Made by a program: the position numbers and the translations under genes
Notes under the pieces: model-generated
What the model saw: the letters and a program-made list of their open reading frames with translations, nothing else
What the model was told of the DNA's origin: nothing
The model's database searches: none
Shown here: positions 24,701-36,732 of the stretch, one piece after another
Layout of the letters: every line of letters starts with the position of its first letter
How positions within the stretch are numbered: the stretch's first letter is position 1
Source of the DNA: Tubiluchus corallicola
Taxonomy: Eukaryota > Priapulida > Priapulimorpha > Priapulimorphida > Tubiluchidae
NCBI GenBank assembly: GCA_030141605.1
Contig: JAQGDQ010000005.1
Location: forward strand, 372,001 to 436,000
Direction: 5' to 3'
Length of the DNA: 64,000 bases

Positions 24701-26449
24701 GAGAATTGTCACAAAAAAGCAAATTTAGTTTTCGAATATCTTATAAATAACTTATATGTCATAAATACTGAGAACTGTTTTTCCTATAAATTACTGTTTC
24801 ACAAATTAAAAATAACAAAGCGGCAGTAAATAACTGAGAACAGAGAACCATTATTTGACTTAATCCAAACTAAGGACTTGTTAATCTTAAAGCATGCCAG
24901 GGAACGAGCTATTAAAAGCAATTTTAACATAATAAACATAATAATTCAGATTAAACTAAATTAGCTGCAATGAAAAAGGATTTTGCAAGTAAGTACTTTG
25001 ACTTCTGGGCAAGTGGATAAAGGTCCTTCACCTTCACTTAAGCACAGTACACTATGTCGAGATGCGAGTTTAACTTTGCTCTAAAACATGGAAATAACAA
25101 AGAATTTTGATGTTGCCCAATTTTTATGCTGCCTAATTTTTTCCAAACAGGCTCACCTAAATTCTCGATTGTAAACACAAAAAATCCACATCAGTTAAAA
25201 TCTATAAGCAAATATTGATGCATATGGGAAATGCGGCATGCTTCTATAGACAGTAAGAGTTAAATTTTTGATTTAATGCTATCAAGTGCTACTCCCTATT
25301 GCGCCGTCAGAATAGGAGAAAAGTGATATTAAAACACTCCTATTAATGACCGAGATCAAAACAACTATTTAAGAAGTACATAACTCTGTGGAAAATAGAA
25401 GAATTTCCAGAAAGTTCAGCATTCTTCAAGCTCAAGTTACAGGATTTCACAGACAACACACACATTCCCCAGCTGAGTCTATGCCACCACATGCACACAA
25501 AGCGCCAGGGAAGATTCAAAGAGCTAATTCCGTCCAAACAACATCTGTTTTTCTCATACAAGCTTCAAAAATTTATATTTCACGATGAAGTCACATAAAT
25601 TCATTTCTGAATACTTGATGCAATAAGCATGACAAATTGAAAATGTAACATCATCTGTCTGCTAAAGGCCTCGTTTTAAGTGTGCCACGCTAAAGATTTA
25701 CATTAAAGACTATTTAACTTGAGATACAAACTACAGTACAAAATGTTAAAATGTCGCAAAATACAATAAAATTTTGGAAATTGAATGAAATATAAATAAT
25801 GAGCCCAACTAAGTTTCAACGTGCCTGCACTTTGAACTGACATCATGGTATTATTTGTAATTTTTTGCTGTAGTGTACATTCATATATTCACACAGGCTC
25901 GCAATCAGTTCAGTTTTCACAGTTTGATCTTTTGAAGTGTGGTGTTACATTTCACCTATTCATTTATTTATTCTACATTACCAGACAAAGTAAGCCTCAC
26001 GATTTCCGTTAGAAATGACTTTGAATACTTAAAAAGTGTACAGTGCAAGAATTTACTGTTTTACTCAAGAATAACTAACCCAGTAATAAACTGATGTACA
26101 ACAAGCTTAGGATTACCAACTTAACCCACATTATCATTTGTAAGTGCTGTAACTATCACCGTATTAATGTTCCGGTCTAAAGAAATTTTATGTATGCCAC
26201 AGTAGTCGAAGTTGTGGATATCAATGCCTTATTAGTCCAATCAGGATTACTTGCAATAAAGTTCAACTGGCATACCTGGCAAATTAGCAAGTCCAATCAA
26301 AATTTTCAGTTTTATTGTTTATTGTAAAAAAAGTAAGGTACCATAATGAAAAATAATTGATGTGTATCATAGCTGTAATATTATAAAAAAATATGATCAG
26401 TGTAAAAAATAAAAGCGAGCAGTCAATTATAATGGCGAGTTCAGATGTA
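18736..26449. other. Intronic stretch with no element identified
   Basis: AT-rich RBMS intron sequence with small GC-richer patches near 22.15-22.25 and 22.64-22.87 kb. The open frames there, including one of 113 codons on the minus strand at 22446-22787, lack recognisable domains. One ATG in it starts MGKV, as vertebrate RBMS1 does, but the nearest donor is in the wrong phase. Confidence 0.5.
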
Positions 26450-26711
26450 GAGACCTCTCGCAACTTGTTGCGCAATTTCTCTCAGAGAATAAAGTCGCAC
26501 GTGTGAACGGACTGGCAACTTCTCTTGCAACTTGTTGTGCGACTTCTCTCTGAAAGTAAAGTTGCTTGGCAACTTCTCTAGCAACTTATTGCAAATTTGG
26601 CGAGAGTTAACTTGTGCAATAAGTTGCGAGAGAAGTTGCCTAGCAGTTCACATGTGCGACTACTCTCAGAGAGAAGTTTCCCAACAAGCTGAAAAGAAAT
26701 CTCTGCGTCTC
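26450..26711. mobile_element. Palindromic MITE with arms of about 95 bp
   Basis: The left arm reads GAGACCTCTCGCAACTTG and then AAAGTCGCACGTGTGAAC and TGGCAACTTCTCTTGCAAC. The right arm, read in complement, gives GAGACGCAGAG, TAGTCGCACATGTGAAC and GGCAACTTCTCTCGCAAC in the same order. A third GCAACTTCTCT copy sits between them. The element has no coding capacity and can fold into a long hairpin. GCAACTTCTCTCGCAACTT-like palindromic repeats are common in marine invertebrate genomes. I could not find a clear target-site duplication. Confidence 0.75.
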
Positions 26712-27167
26712 AACATGCTATAATACATAAACTTAAAATTAGGAGGAACAGTAAAATTAGTCTAGTAAAATGGCCATGTCACTATCTACAGGGGACATAT
26801 CCAATATCTGTAACACCAGTCAACAGCAGTTTGTAAACAAGTCGATTCTCTTCATTTACCTAAACATTAGTGATTAGAAAGGTCACACCCTAATTGTCAA
26901 AACTGTTTTATAGTTACTAATCTACAGTTTTGTCGAACTTAAATTTCATGCACAAACTAATTTTGATACATGAACTTAATTCTCTATACAAGTGTGTACC
27001 TAAAATTTCACGTATACTACACTGTATGTTGGACAAAAATGAGCATAAACAGCGAAGGCCATTTAACACAACAATAAAACCGACTCACAAAACAGCTGTT
27101 TCGAATTCAATCGCTGTAAAGAAATTTCCCGAACGTAAAACTTTTCTTAAAAAATATGCGTACATAC

Positions 27168-27242
27168 CAAATTAGTATTCGTAATCTTTCTTCTGTAACC
27201 CAAACTGTCGGCCGACGGGGATAGCCACCCATTCCGTGCCAT
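27168..27242 (-). CDS. RBMS: Candidate alternative first coding exon inside intron (MARNGWLSPSAD...)
   Basis: ATG at 27242 opens 25 codons ending TTG|GTATGT in phase 0. That fits the phase-0 acceptor of the RRM1 exon at 13675, and would skip the 33.9 kb exon. The surrounding 27.18-27.65 kb is visibly more GC- and CpG-rich than the AT-rich intron around it, as expected for an internal promoter and 5'UTR. An upstream short ORF (ATG at 27285, ten codons to TAA) would sit in its leader. Such a transcript would encode both RRMs with a shorter, different N-terminus. The donor, frame and composition are seen; use as a promoter is inferred. Confidence 0.45.
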
Positions 27243-29609
27243 ATTTACAGGATTACTTCTGTTTGGTACAGCCATTGTCGGCCATGATACATCACTACGA
27301 GTACAAAGTGTTTTCATTCATCCAGCAAGCGCCACCGATCGTTGCTCTGTGACACTACTAGTCGCATTAGTATACACAACCAGTGTCAGCCACACAGGGT
27401 TTGGTAGAGAGCTTGGACTGAACGCTTATTCTGTACGTCTGAACCGGTCTGACAAGGTGCAATGCTATCATTGCTTTCGTTAACCTTCTACCATACATAA
27501 TCAGTGAGTGTTACTCAAAAAAGACAGCTCCTGTTTCGGCCATTTACTCGCTTTCTCTCAAATCATATCTAAAACGGAGTGCAAAAGCAGGTTTTCAACC
27601 CACATACAACACCGAGTAGTCTACCTTTAGACATGTGATTAGCGTTACCAGACCGCAACCACCTCTAAATACAGACGAAATGGATTAATCCAAGCAGGTA
27701 TTTTAATGTGGACAATAACCCCTCTTCACTATTTTGTGATCGGCAGAAGATTGGACGACAATGATTATAATGGAGAAATCATAAAAGTTATTGATTGACC
27801 ACTTTGCGAAGTTCCATGCGTTAAATAACCATATGTAACCCGGTGCCAAAGTAACGCGATTGTAGTTTAGACTGTGATGAGCAGCGCTGCGGCTGCAAAT
27901 TTTTGAAATTTAATACCAACAATTTTAGTTTAAATTAAACAATAAGCGTGAAAAATAAAGCGCCATCCCAATAAAGGTGCAAAGGTATTCAAAAGGAAAC
28001 ATAGCCATGAAATCTAGAAAACAAATACGGGCTGCAGAGAGTACAGACTTACTAATCTACAAACGTATCAAAAAGTAGTTCAATCTAAAATTAGGAAGTA
28101 ACTGAGTTGACAGGATAAGTGTAGAACAGCTTACTTTCGTCCCTCAAAAACTGACGTTCATTTTATTATTCCATTTTACACTCTACAAAAATCTTGTAAT
28201 AAAACTTTAGATAATAACTAATATAAAGTATCTGTTGAAATTATAATACGTTTCGGGTTCCAACATTAGGCTTGCCATGCCGAAACGTTTCCCGACAGAT
28301 GGGGCTAAACTATCATCTAATTTTAGCAGAGCAAGAGTGCGTTACACAGTAGTTAGTTAACTTATTAAGGCCTTAGCAAGATACTCTTTGATCATTGCAC
28401 AGGATGATGCTTAAGGCATATAAAAGTTAAAAGACGTATTAAGTGAGTATAAAAAGTTACACGCTGATGTGCGCAATCTGAAAATTTGAAACATGAGTGT
28501 TTGGGCTTACAGATCTTTAAATCATCGGTGAAACTTGAAAGGTACGATAAACGAAAGAGCAAGATGTGAATTACATTTTTACGTACAACCGGTAAATTCT
28601 AGTTGCAAAAAATAACACAATACATAACAGCAAATAAGACTATTATGCCACAGCATAAAACAGCTTTATAGGTTTATCAGAAAATTTATACGCTTTCTGT
28701 GCATTTTGAACGAATTTAGATTTTACTGTAATTTCGTCTATACTAATCTTCCTGAGCTGCTGCTAGTCTGGCACGTTACCCAGCGAATGGATGAATTTAC
28801 AACAGCGGCATAATGGTTCATCAGTGACAGTATATGGATATTAATTTCCGTTGAGTTCACTGTATAAGTTATGTGACTACTGTATATGTGTATTACAGTA
28901 ATAAAACTTAGAACTTTATTGCTAAATGAGTAAGGCCTCTGGCCCTCCATTAGTATTATATTGGCATGGCAGATTATAATAAACATTATCACTGCTACTG
29001 CAAATTAATCAAAATAATTATATAGCAAATCTAATCACATTGAAACTGTGGAATAATTTGTTACTTACACTGCTACACTTTTACATGATTGACGTTCTCG
29101 TCTTTGCCAACATAAAGTTTCATTATAAAGCCAACTTTGCAACCCAGGATTTTACAGTTGCAGTCAGTGACGCCTACTACCAAATCACAATTATAGTCTT
29201 AGATTTATTTAGTTCTAATTTTCTAAAAAGTAAAAAATCATTAAATGAATTTCGCCTTAATAAACACACTGTTACACAGGGAAATGACAAGCCAGGCTCA
29301 AATTATCGAACTGAAAAATTATCCCAACATGCAAATGCCTAAACAACTAGCTTTAACCAATATTAATTTAGTTTGCACAATTTGTACCAAATATGGAGCA
29401 CTTTTAATTGCCCGGTTATACATAGGACGGTTTCCCGCTCGACTCACGCAAAGGAAAATCATACGGTTTTTCCACGCGGTTCGTCGTTCAAATATAAACC
29501 CGATTTTTACATAACTTTAACACACTTTCAGAAATGACGTCGTTCGTTGTGGATGAAATGTTCGCACTGTATTTAGATAAAATCGTTAGAAGACACAGAC
29601 ACAAGTGTG

Positions 29610-29676
29610 ACAGAAAGAGGGAGAGAGAAAGAGGAAAGGCGAGAAAGAGTGAGAGTAAAGAGAGAGACGAACACAC
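29610..29676 (+). repeat. GA-rich low-complexity tract
   Basis: A purine tract of GAGAGAGAAAGAGG-type words on the plus strand. It generates Arg/Glu/Lys-rich open frames at 29534-29891 that are not genes. Confidence 0.8.
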
Positions 29677-30289
29677 AAACAGAAGGAAGACAGACAAGAG
29701 TCCCACCACAGATAAACAAAGAAATGCCTTGTAAAAGTTGTTTCTTGTACTATATTTGTACTCAGTTAGGCTTTTATCATACATATATAATATTGGATTC
29801 TCTGTCACTTCGAATATTATTGTTTCGGTGTTATCAGCAAATGCGCAATGTACACTTCATCAACATGTATAGATTTCTTTGTTTTTGCTAAAGCAGCACC
29901 TTTGCTAATCACGTACTAACAAAGCCCACTTCTGATTGGTTGCTTGCAAGAAAACCGCGCGGTTTTTGTAAAAAATCGCTCGGCGCTTAATAAACAACAC
30001 AATGCAGCAGCAACACAGGTTCAAAAATCTGCAATGTTTAACAAGCGAATTCCTGTATAGATACTTTTAATTTTGACTCGCCGACAAAGATTGTGTGATA
30101 TTCCTGCAGTGCATTCCTTCGATGGGTGATTATTTATAAATCTGCTCTTCGCTTCTTTATTTATTTTTCTCTAATAGTCAGGCAACGCAGGAATCGTGGT
30201 AACGGATGCTTCTAGCTGGAAAGCTAGCAAATTGTGGTCACTGAAGTTGTAGCCACACTGGCAATACATTAGGATATTGCCAATAGGTA

Positions 30290-30430
30290 TAGTCGCGGTA
30301 TAGTCTTCAATCTTTTGAAATACGTCTGTTTTACGTCTAGAAGGTTGTGGATCCAATTTCCAGGCCGGTCATATCAAAGATTTTAAAACTGGTACTTGCC
30401 AGCAGTACAAGTGTTACAGAAAATTTTCAC
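30290..30430 (+). mobile_element. tRNA-derived SINE, copy 2
   Basis: It shares the segment GTCTGTTTTACGTCTAGAAG with copy 1 (GTCCGATTTCCGTCTGGGAG), then has a B-box-like GGTTGTGGATCC and the body GGTCATATCAAAGATTTTAA. It continues with CTGGTACTTGCCAGCAG and fades into the ACCT-type array starting at 30451. The A-box region is poor. Confidence 0.6.
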
Positions 30431-30450
30431 AGTACACAGTAACTTCTGTA

Positions 30451-30600
30451 CTTCCTATCTGCCTGCCTGCGTACCTATCTACCTACCTAACCACCCACCA
30501 ATCTGCCTACCTGCTTGGCTTCCTATTTGCTTATCTACCTTCTTTTCTAGCTATCACCTACCTTGCTAGCTAGCTCACTGTGTGACTGACTGCCTGGCTA
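30451..30600 (+). repeat. ACCT/CTGCCT-type degenerate array (left arm)
   Basis: A run of imperfect tetranucleotide-based words, TCTGCCTGCCTGCGTACC through CTACCTACCTAACCACCC and CCAATCTGCCTACCTGC. It ends in GCTAGCTAGCTCACTGTG and GACTGACTGCCTGGC. Its complement occurs at 31342-31595, including the same CCAATCTGCC...TTCCTATTT order. Confidence 0.75.
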
Positions 30601-31341
30601 TTTAACTAACAAACATATTAGTTGCGGGTAATTAATTAATACATTTAACTGTATATTTATTGTATAAGTGCATAATTGTATACCTACCTTAATATTGCAA
30701 TTTTTCACTCTATAATTCATAGATTTCAGTATAATAAAATGTATCAATGTAACGTAAAGTAACATTACGTCAAAATTTAATGAAATGGAAGGTAGTTTCT
30801 CTTTAGACGTAAGAATATGTAGCTAAATACCATAAACAGAAATGCACACTGTGAAAAACTTTTAAAAAAGACCAAACTTTGCAAACACATAAGTAAACAT
30901 TTTTGGAAAAATTGGATTGCAAGTTTAATGTTTTATAAATCTTTGGGATCCTTCAGCTCGGAAATTTTGTTGAATAGAAATTATTGCATGATAAGATAGT
31001 TACAATTACCTGAAAATGAAAGACTGTGTGACACTTTTAATTGTTGTCATTACACATTGTTCAATGAGTTGAAGGAAAATTAAAAATTAGTTGGTAGACA
31101 ATCTTCAGGTAATAGTAATTAAAGTTTACAGCTAACGAAAGTCTACTGATGGGAGTAAATGCCAGGGTGAAAACTGAAATTATGCTGCCTTTGTCACGTA
31201 AGTCAGTAAAATGAATCGTCAATTAGGTATTACAAAGGAATAACTCTGCGAGAATGTGAAGAATACAATAAACCTTGGTCAGAGGCACCCTAGATCTTGA
31301 AGCCCTAAGTTTCAGCCTGTCGAGCATGTAAATACGGCGTT

Positions 31342-31595
31342 CGTAGGTAGGTAAGTAGGCAGATAAAAGTAAGTAAGTATAGGTAGGTACGTAAATAGGA
31401 AGGCAGATTGGTAGGTAGAAGGCTAGGTAAGTAGGCAGTTAGATAAGCAGGATAATTGGTTAAGTGAATAGGAAGGCAAGTAGGTTGGAGCGTAGGTGAA
31501 TCATGGATAACTTACTAGGTAGACAGACAAAAAATAGCTAGGTAGGTAAGAAGACAGGACGGGCAGGCAGGCAGGTAGATGTAGGTAAGTAGGAC
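31342..31595 (+). repeat. AGGT/GGCAG-type degenerate array (right arm)
   Basis: About 250 bp of imperfect AGGTAGGT, AAGTAGGCAG and GGCAGGCAGGCAGG words, the reverse complement of the 30451-30600 array. In complement it contains CCAATCTGCCTTCCTATTT, matching the left arm beyond simple tetranucleotide content. The two arms enclose about 0.74 kb of AT-rich sequence with no coding capacity. Confidence 0.75.
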
Positions 31596-31708
31596 GATAA
31601 ATATATAGCAGACAAGCAGGTGGAACTAATAGTGTCTCCTGCAAAAATAATTTGGCACTTGTGCAGTCGTTCTGCTTAGTGTCCGTAGTCCAGAAATTAT
31701 GGCTCAAG

Positions 31709-31769
31709 TTGTACACTGCCCAAGTACTACTTCCCAAGTGTCCGTTTCCCAACCGTCCGCTGCCAGAGT
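31709..31769 (+). repeat. Four-unit 14-16-bp phrase repeat (CCCAAGTG type)
   Basis: Successive units TTGTACACTGCCCAAG, TACTACTTCCCAAG, TGTCCGTTTCCCAAC and CGTCCGCTGCCAGAG. Each ends in a CC-C/A-AG-like word. It lies just outside the right ACCT-type arm. Confidence 0.5.
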
Positions 31770-32734
31770 GATTGATAAGGGTTGACTTAGGTTAATGATG
31801 ATCTGTGGTACGTAGAATGGTAATTATAGCTGTAGCTAGTTGTAGCTTTCTTATACATTTACAATAGGCAATAGAACCTCATAACAGGCTTGTCTTACAG
31901 CTAACGATAATTTACTTTTCTACTTACAGGGTACGCTATTTAGCAACGTACATAAATAGAACCGGCCCAACTAATGATGTGAACTCAAGCGATTAGTCCA
32001 ATAAACACAAAAACCCAGTAAGCAGAAGCCATACCCACAATCTAAAGCTACGTGGGCGCGCAATTCTTAAAGGTTATTTCTACATTAAAGGAATGATGAA
32101 CTAATCACATCTCGAGTCTGGATCATGTTTCTGCTCAATTTAAGCTTGGATTTACTTGAGAGATAAATTTGGACGCATGTAGCTCAACTTCGGCATTTTC
32201 TGATAGTCTTTACGTGCAGTGAGTGGATCAATAGCAGCCTACGTAAATGCTTGTGTTACGACGATATTTTGCCTTTTCAGTGTTAAAAACTCTGAACAGT
32301 TGCCCAGAAAATGTATCAATAAATATATAAAAAATGCATCCGAAGAACTAATATACAAATGACAAAATGCTCATTCTTCTATAAAATTAATAAATTATGA
32401 CGAAGCAAGTCGTCATAAATGAACACACAACTTTCATGACATGGGGTTTTATTACCAAAATGTTCGACCAGAAAGGGTCGACCTCTGCTTCATTTGTTTT
32501 AATGCTGTACTAAGCGAAACTACGATGAGTAGCACCCTACCCCCAACTGCTATATGTAGCATTATAGCTACAGTATATCAGATTTTGACAAATAAACTAC
32601 AGCAATTTAAAGGGTTTGTTTAAAATAATAAGGAACATACTTTCTGCCAAATTACTCCTAGATGTCGCGACAATATTATGAATCGTAAAGCGTGTATATA
32701 TTTACGCGTAAAAATATAATGGTGCTCTAATCCA

Positions 32735-32775
32735 GATCCATGTTGACTAATCCATGTTGACAGATCCATGTTGAA
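32735..32775 (+). repeat. Three-unit repeat of ATCCATGTTGA
   Basis: The words AGATCCATGTTGACTA, ATCCATGTTGACAG and ATCCATGTTGAATA follow each other with a period of 14-16 bp. Confidence 0.75.
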
Positions 32776-33928
32776 TAATTAATTAATTATTAATACTTAA
32801 TAAAATATTAAACTGTTGATAAATGAACTTGTATAGTATTCATCACTTGGTGTTGAGAGGAAATTTAATTGTGGAATTGCCATGAAAGTGGCACTGGCGC
32901 CTTAAAACATAAAAAGGCAAATTTATGCTGGCATGTGAGCATCAATTTGATCCATGATTAATTATCAATTATCAATAAAAACTACTAGAATTGTAAAATT
33001 TTACAGACGTCAGATTTTGGTATCCAGCAATTTTCAAATTGCTCTCGCCATGCTCAGGAGGAACATACTGTTTTCTGAAAGGTCAATCAACAATTAATAA
33101 TCGATCAACTGCAATCATCAACCAGTAACAATATATTGCAAACGAAAACCATCTTACACAGATAACAACTATTCAATGGAAAAAGCTGAGTTGATCAATG
33201 ACAAAAAATACAATCGATCCATCCACATCTAGTAACCAATCATCAACAAAAAAACTAAAGTGCCTTGAAATTCATGAAACAATGCCACAAAATTCCACAA
33301 AATGTCACAAAATTCCCCAAAGATTGGTGTTCTCTAAAATAGGTAATCCCAAAGGCCTGCTTATAAATTATGAAAAATTTTGAACAACTTTAATGAATCT
33401 AACGTTATTCTAAGAGCTTTCGACAAAGGATGATCATAAATCATTGTACATTGATTTGTATTAATGTTTGCCTAAAACTTTTTATTATGGTTAATTTTAA
33501 TCTTAGTAACATGTCACTAACAAACTGCTTCTCACTGCTGCTTGAGTACCATTAAACACACTAGCTGCTCCACCATAACTAGCTTGAATAAAGCAAATAG
33601 TATAAGAATTAACTTAGAATTTTCATGAATCGGCATTCTCTTACTTGGAAACGCACCTCACTTGCCAGAGACGAGCTACTACAATTTGATTTCAAATCAA
33701 GGATTGTCCATACTACTGTTAAGAACAGCCCACAGCCCTTGCAAAGTCAAGAAAGTGCCACTGAGAAATTTGTCATTGACTTTCTGGAGGTAATATAATC
33801 TGTCCACCTAAGGACAGTCATTGTACACCTGCATAAGGATGTGAAATTTGGATCAGTGAGTCAGACAGAAATTAGAATTAAAGATATAATTTAGCACAGA
33901 AAACTTGTTTCACTGGAAAATTTCTTAC

Positions 33929-34111
33929 TGGTGACGTATAACCTCCAAAGACTGCAGTGCCGGGATTGGGCTGTGCCACTGGAAACTGTGCTTTCACGTA
34001 GGGCCACTGCTGCTGTTGAAAGGGTGTGGCAGCGGGTGAGGTTGGTGATATCGTGTTCCTTTTCACTGCTGCATTTCCTGAGTTAGTGCCATAAGCTGGA
34101 CGATTCTGTTG
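33929..34111 (-). CDS. RBMS: RBMS exon: Q/P-rich N-terminal region
   Basis: A strong polypyrimidine tract and acceptor (TTTTTTATTTTCAG) lead into 61 codons starting CAA CAG, and the exon closes at TCACCA|GTAAGA, phase 0 at both ends. It encodes about residues 12-72. The segment is low in complexity and rich in Gln, Pro, Ala and Thr (QQNRPAYGTN at the start, a QQQQWPYVKAQ stretch, and PGTAVFGGYTSP at the end). Shep and RBMS proteins carry comparable disordered regions before RRM1. Because both ends are phase 0, skipping this exon would keep the frame, which fits the candidate internal start at 27 kb. Confidence 0.88.
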
Positions 34112-35370
34112 CTGAAAATAAAAAACGAATGCTTTTTACATACCAGCAACGATTTATTACAAAATACGAACTATAAGTCACTAAAGACGCTCAGCATAAT
34201 TTCCATTATTTAAGAGCCAAAATCTTTTATCCAGTTATGTGGAGGATGTGCAAGAAACTCTAGATTTTCAACAAAATAAAAAATAATTATATATTGATTT
34301 TATATTGTCAAAACTTGCAGTTTGCGGTTGCAAGAATCGTTAAGAAAAGGGTGTGGACAAGGTTCAACAAATTCTATATATGTACTTGTCATTAGACTGA
34401 TTGGCTACGTGAGTTGAAAAAATAAAAAAAATTAAACACTTAAGTAATTGCAACAAGTGTTTTTTAACCAATTCCATTATTCGTGCAAAAATGTTCAACT
34501 ATTACTTTTTAATAATTCAAAGTAAAATAGTTTTCCTTGGAAACATTGAGCAGCGACTGTACATTCATTAAAATAACATTTTAACGATTCTATCGTTCAG
34601 TTTCAAAATGCTGGAAAGGCTTAATCTGATTCAAATAAAATCGGTCATATGCAGAAGTTTTATAGAAAATGTAAACCTTTCTGAAGCGTCAAGTTTTAGG
34701 AAATCCTATCAAGTGTCTATTTGTTCAACAGCTTAGTGGTTATTCATCCTTGTATGCATGCAATTTGTTCCCGAACGAATTATGAATGTGAACAAACAAA
34801 AATGTCTCCACAGCAATTGAATTTTTATTTTGCGAATCAATTATGTTGTTCAAAAAATATAGAGTGGTCAATCACAGCAATCCGTTACTCAAATCTAGTA
34901 ATAAAACTTTCTCGACACCACATTAGCGCAGGCAATTTCCTGGAGGGAAAGGCACAGCTAGGTCTATTAATGAGATGAGGCAAATTTAAAGATTCATTTT
35001 AAACATTACAAAATACTTTTTAGTTGCTGAATAGCTTAAAACAACACCAAGTTGACTTCTAAGTCATAAATCCCAACAGTTTGGTATACAAGGAGTCCAA
35101 TTTGTTTTTTTTTCTTTGCTCACTGCACTATTAGATGAAGAGCACCCAAACTAGCAAAGAGAACCTAGGTTGCTAACTTCTTTTTGTGGCCCAAGAACAT
35201 TTTCAAATGTGTCTGTAGTCCAGTTTCTAAATGATTTCATTATATTCAATAACCTTCACGTAACGTTTGACCAATCACTCCACGTACAGAAGACCTCAAT
35301 GTAACTTCTGGAGCTCAAGTGTATGTTCAGAAAAATTTTCGCTGTAAGAATGAATGTTCCATGTAAGAAT
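34112..35370. other. Start of the 19.6-kb RBMS intron, no element identified
   Basis: AT-rich sequence upstream of the 33929-34111 exon. Open frames (for example 34721-34978 plus) show no recognisable domain. Confidence 0.5.
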
Positions 35371-35389
35371 GGATGAAATGTTGGAAAGC

Positions 35390-35959
35390 CTATAATGGAG
35401 TTGCCTGCCACTTGGAGCTTCCCTATGAATACCTTCTTATGAAGAAATATGAGACTACCGGGGATGCTGTGTTATGTGGAGAGGCCAAGGACCTGACTGA
35501 ACATCTTGCAAGCAGTCCAAGTAGAGCTATGGTAAACTGATTTCACACTATAATACATATAAAGCTCATCATCTGGGGGACAATACGGAAAAGCTCCATA
35601 ATTTTCTTTCAATTACGGGTATAAAAGTCCTCCTAGTTATGTATTTTCACTGGGATTCATACTCTACATTTAGAGCAGCCATATACTTACTTTTTAATAT
35701 ACCACAAAATGTGTCATCAAAACTCACCCAGAACCAGTCTTACCCAGGAGCAGATGAACTATTGCACCATGAACTCATTACATCACAGGTTAGCTCAACC
35801 AGAAATGCAGTAGACATTACAAGTGAACAAACCATAAATTGCAATGCCAAATTCCTTGGTGGTATCATTGGATTCAGCAGCAGCAATACTGCTTACAGGA
35901 CATCGTACAGGAGACACATCACACAAAAGCTGGGTATGTGTCACATGTGTGAGCAGTGA
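35390..35959 (+). pseudogene. Decayed coding sequence of an unidentified repeat-associated protein
   Basis: A plus-strand segment reads well as protein with one break. First comes AYNGVACHLELPYEYLLMKK, then GDAVLCGEAKDLTEHLASSP to a TGA near 35540. In a new frame it continues LLVMYFHWDSYSTFRAAIYL, then SKLTQNQSYPGADELLHHEL, then GGIIGFSSS and HITQKLGMCHMCEQ to a stop at 35957-35959. The C-terminal pattern (SEQTIN..AK..GGIIGFS....AY) resembles multicopy uncharacterised proteins I associate with invertebrate genomes. I cannot name a family or function. At least one stop and one frameshift make it inactive. Confidence 0.4.
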
Positions 35960-36554
35960 AATGCATGGTTTAATAGTCCACAGTGAGCAAGATGTACTAA
36001 AGGCAAATAATGTGAATTGATGATACAAAAGATTAAACTAAAGAAAAAGTGTGTGATCTACAATTTTCCCTAGTGGAAGTAGACAACACAATAATATTAG
36101 ATGTCTTACACATAGCATATCCATACAGCGGACAACCATACAGCAGATAATGTTGTCAGATTACCAGACAGGGATTTATCTTGCTCAACAAAATTGTACA
36201 TTGTGTAACTTGAGCTGTATTTTTCAATTCCGTGGTAGATGACAAGGCACCTCGTGGACATAAAAAATGTCAACCAAAAAACCAGGGTATAATTGCATGC
36301 ATGCATATTCTTGTATGCTTTTGTGCGGAAAAGAAATCTTGGCCTTTCAACTGCTTTAGCAAAATCTTGAATTTACAGCCACTTTTCAAGCTGAGTCATC
36401 TATGGATGCAAACAACGTCTGAAGCACTTCACCTGTTTGCTTTAAAACTTCTCTCTATCAAAAACATTGTATCTTCATGCAGAAATTCAGTCCCAAAACA
36501 GGAAACCTTTCAGATTTTGATTGTGTAGACTTCGGCCTCTTGCCATTAAATGAA

Positions 36555-36732
36555 TTTAGTTAATTAGCTAACTAAGCTGGTCAGCTAGTTAACTTTTTGT
36601 TTATCTAATTGGTAGATTGGTTGAATGACTGGCCAGCTAATTAATTAGGCTTTTTTTTCTAGCTAAGTAGTCAGCATGATGGGCTGTCCGGTTGGTTAGC
36701 CAGTCAGTTAATTAGCTGATTGGTTGGTTGTT
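36555..36732 (+). repeat. Degenerate GGTTAGCTAGTTAA-type array
   Basis: Imperfect words of TTAATTAGCTAACTAAGC, GGTCAGCTAGTTAAC, GGCCAGCTAATTAATTAGG and GTTGGTTAGCCAGTCAGTT run over about 180 bp. No inverted partner was found nearby. Confidence 0.6.

Noticed and set aside
29534-29891. Arg/Glu/Lys-rich plus-strand frames and the Leu/Ser-rich minus-strand frame
   Set aside because: Produced by the GA-rich tract.
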